The notes under the pieces are model-generated. The model saw only the letters and a program-made list of their open reading frames with translations, searched no databases and was not told the DNA's origin. Made by a program: the position numbers and the translations under genes. A stretch of 34,341 nucleotides of DNA, taken from positions 1 to 34,341 of the IMG/VR virus record IMGVR_UViG_3300029951_000078; one strand, given 5' to 3'. Origin of the DNA: a virus. This document shows positions 6,693 through 12,872 of this stretch, piece by piece; positions within the stretch are counted from its first letter, which is position 1, and every line of letters starts with the position of its first letter.

Positions 6693-6968
6693 CTAGAAGA
6701 TTAGGTCGAACGTGATGGCCGTGACCACCTTGTCCGGAAGTGTCACGTCTGTGAATCCGATCCTCGCCAGCAGGTCCACGCCCTGAGGTGCCACGTAACC
6801 GCGTCCCACGGCAATCGCCTTGACCGCCTGGCTGATAGCGCCCGCCCCGATGGCCCTGAGCTCAACGGGGTCTCCCGCGTACACGGCGTGCGCTGTAGCG
6901 CTGCCTAGCTTGCCGACCGGTGTGCTTGACGATACGAAGAGGATCTTCTTGCCCGAGTCCTGTCCCAT
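6693..6968 (-). CDS. SpoVS-like (stage V sporulation protein S family) protein
   Basis: A 91-residue protein clearly related to SpoVS. The central AIGAGAISQAVKAIAVGRG (residues 39-57) followed by YVAPQGVDLL and GFTDVTLPDKVVTAI corresponds block by block to the SpoVS core, including the closing T-A-I strand. SpoVS is a small Alba-like nucleic-acid-binding protein that affects sporulation and septation in Bacillus. In a phage it may bind DNA or RNA, or interfere with host development. Start ATG at 6968 with GGAG five bases upstream. It is an odd neighbour to the small Gly-rich proteins, but spacing indicates the same transcript. Confidence 0.8.
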   Translation of the reverse strand: MGQDSGKKILFVSSSTPVGKLGSATAHAVYAGDPVELRAIGAGAISQAVKAIAVGRGYVAPQGVDLLARIGFTDVTLPDKVVTAITFDLIF

Positions 6969-6981
6969 GTGTGCTCCATTC

Positions 6982-7003
6982 GTTAGACCAAGGATAGCCT
7001 AAC
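6982..7003 (-). terminator. Weak hairpin at the end of the endonuclease VII gene
   Basis: In the minus-strand RNA GTTAGGC and GTCTAAC form a seven-pair stem with one G-U pair and an eight-base loop, overlapping the TAG stop at 6999. There is no T-run, so attenuation or RNA protection is as likely as termination. Confidence 0.35.
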
Positions 7004-7358
7004 GCGAGCGCGAAGTCGGACGTCGCTTCCGGGGCGTCTTCTTGGGAACCTTCCGCTCCCCGAGAACACGCACCGCAGGCGGCGTGCGAAGGTAGTCTGC
7101 CATGCGCTGGGCGACCTCCCAGTCCCTCAGCCTGCCCAGCACGTACCTATTGCAATACGAGCACAGCACGCCCCGGACGACGCCCGTCTTATGATCGTGG
7201 TCGACCGAGTTGGAGATTCCGGTCAGCTCCTTGAGGCAAACGCAGCAGCGAAATCCCTGGGAGGCCAGGATATCCAGGTACTCTCCCAGGGAGATGCTGT
7301 AAGTGCGGCGCAGTGAGCTATCCCTGCGCTTCTCCTGCTCGGTCAATAGGTGTGGCAA
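6999..7358 (-). CDS. Recombination endonuclease VII family HNH nuclease
   Basis: A 119-residue HNH-fold nuclease. The core is CCVCLKELTGI, then SVDHDHKTG, RGVLC and SYCNR: two Cys pairs binding a structural zinc around the D-H-D-H catalytic strand, as in T4 endonuclease VII relatives. Such enzymes cut branched DNA or act as free-standing homing nucleases. The last 25 residues are very basic (KVPKKTPRKRRPTSRSR), suitable for DNA binding. The best start is a TTG at 7358 with GAGGA eight bases upstream; it overlaps the end of the phosphatase gene by 41 bases. Resolution or packaging use versus mobility cannot be told apart here. Confidence 0.75.
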   Translation of the reverse strand: MPHLLTEQEKRRDSSLRRTYSISLGEYLDILASQGFRCCVCLKELTGISNSVDHDHKTGVVRGVLCSYCNRYVLGRLRDWEVAQRMADYLRTPPAVRVLGERKVPKKTPRKRRPTSRSR

Positions 7359-7830
7359 GGGTCCAGTCCTCGAAGTGCTTGTTGATCAGGCAGTACGGTG
7401 ACCGCTTCTCCCTGATCATAGCAACACTCTCCTCGGCCGTCAAACCCGACATCTGGAGGACCCGGCTCATGACGAGCCCGGACCTGTTCAGACCGGCCTG
7501 ACAGTGGATGAGGACATGGCCTAGCTTCCCGTACTCGTACGCCTTGCGGGCGATCTCGTCAACCTGGGTCAGCGGCTGGCCGAGCGAGTCGAGCATCGAG
7601 TACGTCTTGTGCGCCTTGAGCTGGTGCTTGATGCGGTACTTCTCAGACCTGTACAGCCCGATCACGTACTCGATGTGCAACGGGAGGACAACTCCGTCTT
7701 CGACGCCGCCCTGGTAGAAGTTTCCGTGGATGTGCGAGATGAACGGCATGTCAACGCTGATGTACCCCGTCTGGGTCTCCCCGGAGAACACGATGCGGTC
7801 AGTTGACTCCGCATCGAGCGCGCCGTTCAT
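7318..7830 (-). CDS. Dual-specificity / tyrosine-type protein phosphatase
   Basis: The signature HCQAGLNRSG (C110 and R116 counted from the ATG at 7830) is the HCX5R phosphate-binding loop of cysteine-dependent phosphatases; C110 would form the phosphocysteine intermediate. About 170 residues matches a minimal dual-specificity phosphatase. It probably removes phosphate from proteins or from RNA 5' ends. The ATG at 7830 has AGAAGG five bases upstream. An in-frame GTG at 7863 touches GGGGAG with no spacing, so I did not choose it. The gene follows the DUF3310 gene in the metabolic and RNA-repair cassette, and overlaps the endonuclease VII gene at its end. Confidence 0.8.
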   Translation of the reverse strand: MNGALDAESTDRIVFSGETQTGYISVDMPFISHIHGNFYQGGVEDGVVLPLHIEYVIGLYRSEKYRIKHQLKAHKTYSMLDSLGQPLTQVDEIARKAYEYGKLGHVLIHCQAGLNRSGLVMSRVLQMSGLTAEESVAMIREKRSPYCLINKHFEDWTLATPIDRAGEAQG

Positions 7831-7849
7831 CCGGGCCTTCTCGATGATG

Positions 7850-8488
7850 CTAATCTTCGACACCTCCCCTGTGCCAGTCGAGGCGGCGGCCTTCCTCAGC
7901 GGCCCGGAGTGACGCCCGCTCCATGATGACCGCCTTTTCCTCGTCGTAGGCGGCCAGGATAGAGCTCTGGGCCGACCCGAGGTAGAGCTGACGCAGGTAG
8001 TCATCCTTGCCGCCCACGCACTCGAACCGTGCGTGGAGCATGCGCATGGCCGCCATCAGCGTGTGCCCCTCCATCCCGAATCCCTCGACCACCATCGTGG
8101 GAGTAAGGTCCGGGCAGCGCTTGAGACGCTTCCACCCCAGGACGCCGTTGTCGTACCGGAGCATCGCCTCGCGAAGGTAGTGCTCGGACTTCTGAAGGTC
8201 GTTGAGGCCGCCCTTCTTCTTCCACCGGGTCAGGTACTTGAATGAGTTGCCCAGGTAGAAGTCCATCTCGTACGCGTCGTAGACGTCGAACGGCTGGATG
8301 CCCTTGCCTCGGTAGTGCTCGGGCGCGTTGGCGAGCCCGATGTCGCCCGCTGTCGTGTTTACATCGGTCACGGTGTCTCCTGTCGTGAAAGGCTCATCGG
8401 GGTGGAACGGGAACGAGTACGGGTTGAAGTAGATCGGGCGAGGCCCGGGATCTAGTATCACCGACTCCCAGGGGTCCGCTACAGCCAT
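7850..8488 (-). CDS. DUF3310 protein (T7 gp1.7-like nucleotide kinase family)
   Basis: Residues about 58-110 match DUF3310: HYRGKGIQPFDVYDAY, then FYLGNSFKYLTRWKKKGG and NDLQKSEHYLREAM. The family includes T7 gp1.7, which phosphorylates dGMP and dTMP. A role in dNTP supply fits the replication genes upstream. The protein is 212 residues, longer than the core, with a proline-rich N-terminus and a C-terminal helical extension of unknown function. Start ATG at 8488 with AGGAGG four bases upstream, about 20 bases after the promoter-hairpin element. Confidence 0.75.
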   Translation of the reverse strand: MAVADPWESVILDPGPRPIYFNPYSFPFHPDEPFTTGDTVTDVNTTAGDIGLANAPEHYRGKGIQPFDVYDAYEMDFYLGNSFKYLTRWKKKGGLNDLQKSEHYLREAMLRYDNGVLGWKRLKRCPDLTPTMVVEGFGMEGHTLMAAMRMLHARFECVGGKDDYLRQLYLGSAQSSILAAYDEEKAVIMERASLRAAEEGRRLDWHRGGVED

Positions 8489-8507
8489 ACTGCCTCCTAA
8501 CGTTGAT

Positions 8508-8543
8508 AGGCCCGAGTCTACGCGAAGACCCGGGCCTTGTCAA
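8508..8543 (-). promoter_or_regulatory. Promoter TTGACA-17-TAGACT interleaved with an RNA hairpin
   Basis: TTGACA (8543-8538), 17 bases, TAGACT (8520-8515) on the minus strand. Between and around them, AGGCCCGGGTC and GACTCGGGCCT (8527-8537 with 8508-8518) form an 11-pair RNA stem with one G-U pair and loop TTCGCGTA. Transcripts from upstream carry the hairpin; those starting here do not, so the element may both end one unit and start the next. Confidence 0.65.
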
Positions 8544-8708
8544 CTACTTGAATCTGGGCCACACCACGTAGGTGTAGCCGACGCGCGGTTCGCCCGTGAC
8601 GATCCAGATTAGCGTGCCTACGAGCAGCAGCCACATGAGCAGGATGAGGACCAGGACGGTCAGGTACAGCGCCCAGAACGGTGACGCAAGAAGTCGGATG
8701 AGTAGCAT
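8544..8708 (-). CDS. Small membrane protein, 54 aa
   Basis: ATG at 8708 with GGAGG five bases upstream; TAG at 8544-8546. Residues 2-38 are strongly hydrophobic (FWALYLTVLVLILLMWLLL in the centre, then VGTLIWIV), giving one long or two short membrane helices, followed by a short tail ending PRFK. It lies between the CCA-adding enzyme gene (two-base gap) and the promoter-hairpin element. It could be a small holin-like or host-membrane-modulating protein; nothing is specific. Confidence 0.65.
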   Translation of the reverse strand: MLLIRLLASPFWALYLTVLVLILLMWLLLVGTLIWIVTGEPRVGYTYVVWPRFK

Positions 8709-8710
8709 TT

Positions 8711-9916
8711 TCACCTCCTAGCGGCTAGATAATGGACGGCCAGCCAGATCAGAGCGCCGTCCTTGTCGCGGAACTCCCCTGCGTCCTGCGCGTCGACAGC
8801 ATCGCGGAGGATGATCTTGAAGTCAGGACCCGGCTTCATCCCGGCGGCGATCAGGTCGTCCCCGGTCAGGATAGGCTTCTCAGGACCGCTGCTCACGCCC
8901 GCGAGCACCGCCTCCCTCATCCAATCGTCAGACGACCGGACGAAGTGCAGCTCGGCAATGCTCGACGGAACCAGGTCCCGGGCGAGCCTGCGCACACCCG
9001 CAAGGGTCTCAGGCTCGTCAAACGCGGGGATGTTCTCGACTAGCGGAACGATCCTCTTGACGATGTGCCCCGGGCACCCGATGCGCTCCAGGAACGAGAC
9101 AACCAGCTCGGTGCCCAGACCGTCCAGCAGGGCGGCAAACACGAGCACGAGCCTGTCCTCGCCCTTGATCTTGCACTGGTCTGCCCTTGACGCGGTAAAG
9201 TCGGCCCGGAAACCAGAGCACAGGACAAGCTCGGGGAACATCCCGGTCCAGCCCGTATCGTCCAGCGCGTACAGCGCCTTGTGGATGTGGACGCCCTTGG
9301 TGCCGATCTTCTCCCACTCAGTCCACACGCGCTCCTTCGACAGCTCCGTGTACCGGTCCTTGAGGGGGAAGCACACATCGACAGTGAACGGGTGAATCCA
9401 GAAGCCCAGGCGGGCGACGAACTGAATAGCCCGCAGTACCCTCAGAGGGTCGTCACCGAACGTCGAGTCATCGACGTGGCGGATGCACCGCCTCGCTATG
9501 TCACCGAGGCCGTCGTGGAAGTCGAAGATGGTCCCCGAGTCGGGGTCGAGCATGAGGGCGTTCATGGTGAAGTCACGGCGCTTGCACGCGCTGCGCAGGT
9601 CAAGGCGAGAGTCAACCTTGACCTCGAAGCCCCGGTGCCCGGGTCCTACCTTGGAGTCGGTGCGGGGCAGCGACACGTCGATGTCAGTGGTTCCTGACCT
9701 TACCTTGAACACCCCGAACGACTTGCCCGCCTCGGTAACGGAGGCGACTCGCTCCAGGGCTCCCTGTAGCTGCGACGGGGACAGGAAGTAGACCTCGATA
9801 TCGACATCCTTGCCGCCCAGCCCCATGACCTGATCGCGGACGCTTCCTCCGACGATCACGGCGTATCCCCCGGCGGCCTTGATGCCGCGCAGGACAACTT
9901 CCACGTCACTGTTCAT
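8711..9916 (-). CDS. cca: tRNA nucleotidyltransferase (CCA-adding enzyme)
   Basis: A 401-residue class II nucleotidyltransferase that adds or repairs the 3' CCA of tRNA. Motifs run in family order: GGSVRD (23-28), the catalytic D-x-D KDVDIEV (D37, D39), DIDVSLPR, RRDFTMNALM (112-121) and DPLRVLRAIQFVARLGF (155-171). Length matches bacterial CCA enzymes without an HD domain. A poly(A) polymerase is the alternative in the same superfamily. It follows polynucleotide kinase and RNA ligase genes, and the two tRNAs of this window have no encoded CCA, so it plausibly finishes phage tRNAs and repairs damaged ones. Start ATG at 9916 with AAGGAGG four bases upstream. Confidence 0.88.
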   Translation of the reverse strand: MNSDVEVVLRGIKAAGGYAVIVGGSVRDQVMGLGGKDVDIEVYFLSPSQLQGALERVASVTEAGKSFGVFKVRSGTTDIDVSLPRTDSKVGPGHRGFEVKVDSRLDLRSACKRRDFTMNALMLDPDSGTIFDFHDGLGDIARRCIRHVDDSTFGDDPLRVLRAIQFVARLGFWIHPFTVDVCFPLKDRYTELSKERVWTEWEKIGTKGVHIHKALYALDDTGWTGMFPELVLCSGFRADFTASRADQCKIKGEDRLVLVFAALLDGLGTELVVSFLERIGCPGHIVKRIVPLVENIPAFDEPETLAGVRRLARDLVPSSIAELHFVRSSDDWMREAVLAGVSSGPEKPILTGDDLIAAGMKPGPDFKIILRDAVDAQDAGEFRDKDGALIWLAVHYLAARR

Positions 9917-9937
9917 TCTGCCTCCTTAAATGGCTAT

Positions 9938-9972
9938 AGGGCGACTCTACCGAAGTAGAGCCGCCCTGTCAA
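9938..9972 (-). promoter_or_regulatory. Promoter TTGACA-17-TAGAGT interleaved with an RNA hairpin
   Basis: TTGACA (9972-9967), 17 bases, TAGAGT (9949-9944), directly after the TAG of the kinase gene. AGGGCGGCTCTAC and GTAGAGTCGCCCT (9955-9967 with 9938-9950) form a 13-pair minus-strand RNA stem with one G-U pair and a UUCG loop. It lies before the CCA-adding enzyme gene. Same architecture as at 8508-8543. Confidence 0.65.
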
Positions 9973-10887
9973 CTAGAAGTCGCCCGGCGCAGCTTGCAGG
10001 CACTTGATGCCGAGCTTGTCCCGCCACATGTCGACAACACGGTTGCGGTCATCGATAGCGCACAACACGTTGTAGTACATCCGAACGCTGTCGTTAAACA
10101 GCTCGAACTTGACGATCGCGTCGTTGCGGTTGTCGCCCTCATTGCGCATGATCAGCTCCGAGAAAGGCCCGGCGTAGTGCTCGTGCAGCCACTCAAGAGT
10201 GTCGCCGTAGCACGTGACGGGTCGGCCCGACATGAACACGATGTGAATGCCCAGCGAGGCGATAGCCCGGACGATCATGATCACAACAGGGTCGGGGATG
10301 TCCTCCTTGACGCGGTGGTAGTCGTGAGGTCCGCGACTGACCATGTGCGCCATCGTGCCGTCGATGTCAACGATGACTGCCTTCGGCAGAGTCTCGTCGG
10401 GGATGTACACGTCCGACTCGAAGTCGGCACTGTTCTCGACGGGGAACGGCAGGGGGTACCCATGTGTCTTGACGAACCGCTCGTACATGCCCTCGATCAC
10501 GGACACAGGGACGGGCAGCTTGTCGCGACGGTTCAGGTTGCGCTCGATGCAGGTAGCCAGGGGCACGTTGGTCATGTCCCAGACCTCGACCTCGCAGTCG
10601 AGCGATCGGGCGATCTTGGCAAGGTCGCGTGCGTGGCGCTGGGGCAGGTTAGTGTCCGAGCACACGACGCTGACGCCTCGCTTGAGAAGGTCCTTGATCG
10701 CGGTGTGCGAGATCACGGTAACCATGGCCTCCTGCTCGTGGGAGCCGATGTAGCCCCCGTGGAGCATGTCCCTGATCGAGTCTCGGTTGACCTCAGCGCG
10801 GTTGCGCGGGTCTTCCAGCACCCAGGCTCGTGCCCGGGTTGACTTACCCGAGCCTGGCAGGCCCCGGGTGATGCACAGTGTCGTCAT
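9973..10887 (-). CDS. pnk: Polynucleotide 5'-kinase / 3'-phosphatase (T4 Pnkp type)
   Basis: A 304-residue two-domain RNA-end healing enzyme, nearly the length of T4 Pnkp (301). The N-terminal kinase has the P-loop GLPGSGKST (9-17, K15) with D36 at the general-base position; NLNRRDK supplies the lid arginines. The C-terminal HAD phosphatase has VDIDGTMAH (D174, D176) and later FMSGRP and IDDRNRVV. It would phosphorylate 5'-OH ends and remove 2',3'-cyclic or 3'-phosphates so that the ligase encoded just upstream can seal them, as in T4 repair of tRNA cut by anticodon nucleases. Start ATG at 10887 with GGAGAAGG upstream; 13 bases after the ligase C-terminal half. Confidence 0.9.
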   Translation of the reverse strand: MTTLCITRGLPGSGKSTRARAWVLEDPRNRAEVNRDSIRDMLHGGYIGSHEQEAMVTVISHTAIKDLLKRGVSVVCSDTNLPQRHARDLAKIARSLDCEVEVWDMTNVPLATCIERNLNRRDKLPVPVSVIEGMYERFVKTHGYPLPFPVENSADFESDVYIPDETLPKAVIVDIDGTMAHMVSRGPHDYHRVKEDIPDPVVIMIVRAIASLGIHIVFMSGRPVTCYGDTLEWLHEHYAGPFSELIMRNEGDNRNDAIVKFELFNDSVRMYYNVLCAIDDRNRVVDMWRDKLGIKCLQAAPGDF

Positions 10888-10900
10888 GCCTTCTCCGTTC

Positions 10901-11440
10901 CTAATCAGATGCTGCCGTCATTGACTTGCCCGCCTCGGGCTTGCACGTCGACAGCACGGCCTTGTAGATGTCCTTGCCGTCTAGCAGCATGAACAGCCAT
11001 CCCTTGTACGGGGAGTCCTTGACAGCCAGAGCGAAGTCCTTCCGCTCCGGACGGCCGATGTGGCCTCCGGGGAGGCTGCTGAGAACACGGTAGTACTCCC
11101 TGTAGGTCTCCGCAAGGTTCGTCGCGACCTCCGAGAGAATCTTGGCGTGAGCCTTGAAAACCCAGTCCCAGAACTCCTCAGGGAGGTCCCTCTGGATATC
11201 CGAGAGGGAGTCGCCCGACTTCATGCGCTCCCACACAGCGCGCTCGTTCATGCCCGTCACGATCCGGTGCAGGGCAACGTACTGCGGGTACTTCAACTTC
11301 GCCCTGTTACCCGAAACCAGGAAGCGCACAACAATGCCCTCTGCGTTGTCTCGCTCGGGGTCAGACAAGGCGTCCCTGAGTGTCTTGTAAGGAAACTTGT
11401 TTACAATCCTGAAGGCTTGCGCCCTGACTTCTTCTCCCAT
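10901..11440 (-). CDS. RNA ligase, C-terminal half (split gene)
   Basis: A 179-residue protein carrying only the last ligase motifs: motif IV AEGIVVRF (E34) and motif V RAKLKYPQYV (K48, K50), then a helical C-terminal domain of the T4 Rnl1 kind. It has no adenylation motif; that is on the separate protein at 11813-12427. The start is the ATG at 11440 with GGAAGGGA six bases upstream, lying inside the end of the HNH gene (40-base overlap). The opening residues (EEVRAQAFRIVNKFPYKTL) continue where the N-terminal half leaves off. Either the halves associate into an active enzyme or the ligase is inactivated. Good codon use and an intact ribosome site argue that it is translated. Confidence 0.75.
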   Translation of the reverse strand: MGEEVRAQAFRIVNKFPYKTLRDALSDPERDNAEGIVVRFLVSGNRAKLKYPQYVALHRIVTGMNERAVWERMKSGDSLSDIQRDLPEEFWDWVFKAHAKILSEVATNLAETYREYYRVLSSLPGGHIGRPERKDFALAVKDSPYKGWLFMLLDGKDIYKAVLSTCKPEAGKSMTAASD

Positions 11441-11895
11441 GGTCGTTCCCTTCCTGATAGCCATGTCCTGATGCGATGACAATTAGAGCATACAACGTCG
11501 CACTTAGCTACCTCATCAGCAAGACCCTTCAGGCTCTTGCACTGACTGACGTTGAACTTCTTCTCACCCCGAACGTGGTCGAAATCCATGCATACTGACG
11601 GAAATTCGCGCCCGCAGTCCGCGCAAGGTGCATCCTTAAACGCTAGTACCGCTTCTTGTATCTTCCTGCGCGCATCCTTGTGATGCGCTGAAACACGCCC
11701 CTTATTGTCTGCGTGCCATGTCCGCGTCTTAGCGTTACGGGCTTCCCTGTTCTTGTCCCTGTCGCGCTTCTGGGCGGCTGATCTGCACGCAACGCAGATC
11801 AGCCAGCCCTTGTCATTGACCTTCGTGTTCTCCGGAGTCATCTCGTGGAGACCTCGCCTGCAATAGCCCGGGGTCTTCTGGTAGATCGACGTCAC
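11401..11895 (-). CDS. HNH homing endonuclease inserted in the RNA ligase gene
   Basis: A 164-residue HNH nuclease. N-terminal CRRGLHEMTPENT plus VACRSAAQKRDRDKN is the zinc-binding region common in phage HNH proteins; the core is CADCGREF, MDFDHVRGEKKF and CSNCHRIRTW. Start GTG at 11895 with AAGGAG six bases upstream; this ribosome site is itself coding sequence of the ligase N-terminal half (83-base overlap). The end overlaps the ligase C-terminal half by 40 bases. There is no room for a group I intron core, so this looks like a free-standing homing nuclease that broke into the ligase gene and evolved shared frames at both borders. Confidence 0.8.
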   Translation of the reverse strand: MTSIYQKTPGYCRRGLHEMTPENTKVNDKGWLICVACRSAAQKRDRDKNREARNAKTRTWHADNKGRVSAHHKDARRKIQEAVLAFKDAPCADCGREFPSVCMDFDHVRGEKKFNVSQCKSLKGLADEVAKCDVVCSNCHRIRTWLSGRERPWEKKSGRKPSGL

Positions 11896-12427
11896 TGCCT
11901 GTCTCCTTATCGATGATTCCTATGAGGACCAGGCCCTCCCAGTCGTAGGATAGCACGATACGGTTCCAGCTAGCAAGTATCTCGAACAGGTAAGTGTACT
12001 TCGGGTTGAAGTATCCGTAATCGGCATACTTCCTGAACCACGCAGTAGCCCATAGGGCCTGGTCAGAAGCGAAAGACCCCCGAGTCGCCACTGCGTAACC
12101 TCCGGATGGAACGGGGTATAGTATCCCCAGTGACCCATCTTCCTTGTTCGTGACCTCTACCTGCGCGTCAAGATCCAAGCTGCCCGGAGGAAGCTGCTCG
12201 TAGTTGAAGAACTTCGCGAACGGCCTGGCTACTACCTCAAGGGTGTCGACGTTGTAGATCAGGCCACGGCACGCCAGGGTCACGTCGTCCCAGTTCGACT
12301 CCCACGCCGTCTTCTCGGTGTAGTTCAGGATCGCCAGCGGCTCGGTCGGGTGACTCTGCCTGCGGACGTAGCCGTCCTCAAGCGCGTTGGCCAGGTCGGT
12401 GATCGAGAACATGTCATGCAGCTTCAT
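11813..12427 (-). CDS. RNA ligase, N-terminal half (split gene, Rnl1-like)
   Basis: A 204-residue protein with the first ligase motifs: motif I VTNKEDGSLGILY with nucleophile K95, ATRGSFASD, and the motif III/IIIa region YLFEILASWNRIVLSYDWEG. This order and the KEDGS form match T4 Rnl1-type tRNA-repair ligases. Homology ends about DKETGSDVDL; the last 25 residues (from PEDPGLLQARSPRDDSG on) are read out of frame from HNH sequence and are not ligase-like. Motifs IV and V are on the product of 10901-11440. Start ATG at 12427 with AGGAGGG four bases upstream, behind its own promoter. Confidence 0.78.
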   Translation of the reverse strand: MKLHDMFSITDLANALEDGYVRRQSHPTEPLAILNYTEKTAWESNWDDVTLACRGLIYNVDTLEVVARPFAKFFNYEQLPPGSLDLDAQVEVTNKEDGSLGILYPVPSGGYAVATRGSFASDQALWATAWFRKYADYGYFNPKYTYLFEILASWNRIVLSYDWEGLVLIGIIDKETGSDVDLPEDPGLLQARSPRDDSGEHEGQ

Positions 12428-12450
12428 GTTGCCCTCCTTCTGTCTCAGTC

Positions 12451-12479
12451 AATTTACTCTCGTCAGCGACCAATGTCAA
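12451..12479 (-). promoter_or_regulatory. Promoter, TTGACA-17-TAAATT
   Basis: TTGACA (12479-12474), 17 bases, TAAATT (12456-12451) on the minus strand. It heads the RNA-repair cassette (split ligase, kinase, CCA enzyme). A perfect GC hairpin (12480-12501) sits directly upstream of the -35 box. Confidence 0.7.
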
Positions 12480-12501
12480 GGGGCGGCCCGAAGGCCGCCC
12501 C
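12480..12501 (-). terminator. GC-rich hairpin with UUCG loop, terminator-like
   Basis: GGGGCGGCC and GGCCGCCCC form a perfect nine-pair stem closed by a UUCG tetraloop in the minus-strand RNA. It follows the gene at 12534-12872 and touches the next promoter. There is no T-run beyond the single T of TTGACA, so it may rely on stem strength alone. Confidence 0.6.
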
Positions 12502-12533
12502 GCACTGCAAACTGCTCGAAGCCTGCTTACGAG

Positions 12534-12872
12534 CTAGATGCTCTCGTAGAAGGTCACGGTGCGCTCGACCGGCTTGACCTCGTACAGGTCGCCGTCCCAG
12601 TCGGTGCCGTAATCGGACTCGTAGTACCCGTCCATGCGGAAAAGCTGGTCACCGATCTTGAGAACGAACCACGTCTCGTCGCCCTGGCCCTCGCCGCCGA
12701 AGCGGGTCACGAGCTCGTACGCGACCTCGGTTCCGTCGATCTTGATCTTGCCCGAGCCGTCTCCGTAGCTGACGTTGCCCCAGCTCTCGTTCTGCCCGTT
12801 CTCACCGTCCTCACCGTCCTCATCGAAGTCGGCCTCGAACGCGTCCTTGATCTGCTGTGCGGTGTAAGTCAC
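12534..12872 (-). CDS. Acidic hypothetical protein, 112 aa
   Basis: A soluble, strongly acidic protein I do not recognise. Residues 12-30 are almost all Asp/Glu/Gly/Asn (FEADFDEDGEDGENGQNES); the rest alternates hydrophobic and polar residues as in a small beta-rich domain (IKIDGTEVAYELVTRFG; ETWFVLKIGDQLFRMDGYY). The low-charge-density body and acidic head could mimic DNA, as several phage anti-host proteins do, but that is speculation. Start GTG at 12872 with GGAG six bases upstream, inside the 3' end of the preceding gene; a candidate promoter lies at 12927-12956. Confidence 0.55.
   Translation of the reverse strand: MTYTAQQIKDAFEADFDEDGEDGENGQNESWGNVSYGDGSGKIKIDGTEVAYELVTRFGGEGQGDETWFVLKIGDQLFRMDGYYESDYGTDWDGDLYEVKPVERTVTFYESI

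Noticed and set aside
7831-7863. GTG at 7863 as the start of the phosphatase
   Set aside because: The ribosome-like GGGGAG touches the codon without spacing; the ATG at 7830 has AGAAGG at a normal distance.
9994-10842. Long plus-strand reading frame opposite the polynucleotide kinase
   Set aside because: It mirrors a gene with clear motifs, has no ribosome site, and arises from high GC content; the same holds for long frames at 12898-13854, 19362-20138 and 20196-21005.
11401-11895. Group I intron carrying the HNH gene in the RNA ligase
   Set aside because: The HNH frame overlaps coding sequence of both ligase halves, leaving no room for an intron core; each half has its own ribosome site or stop.
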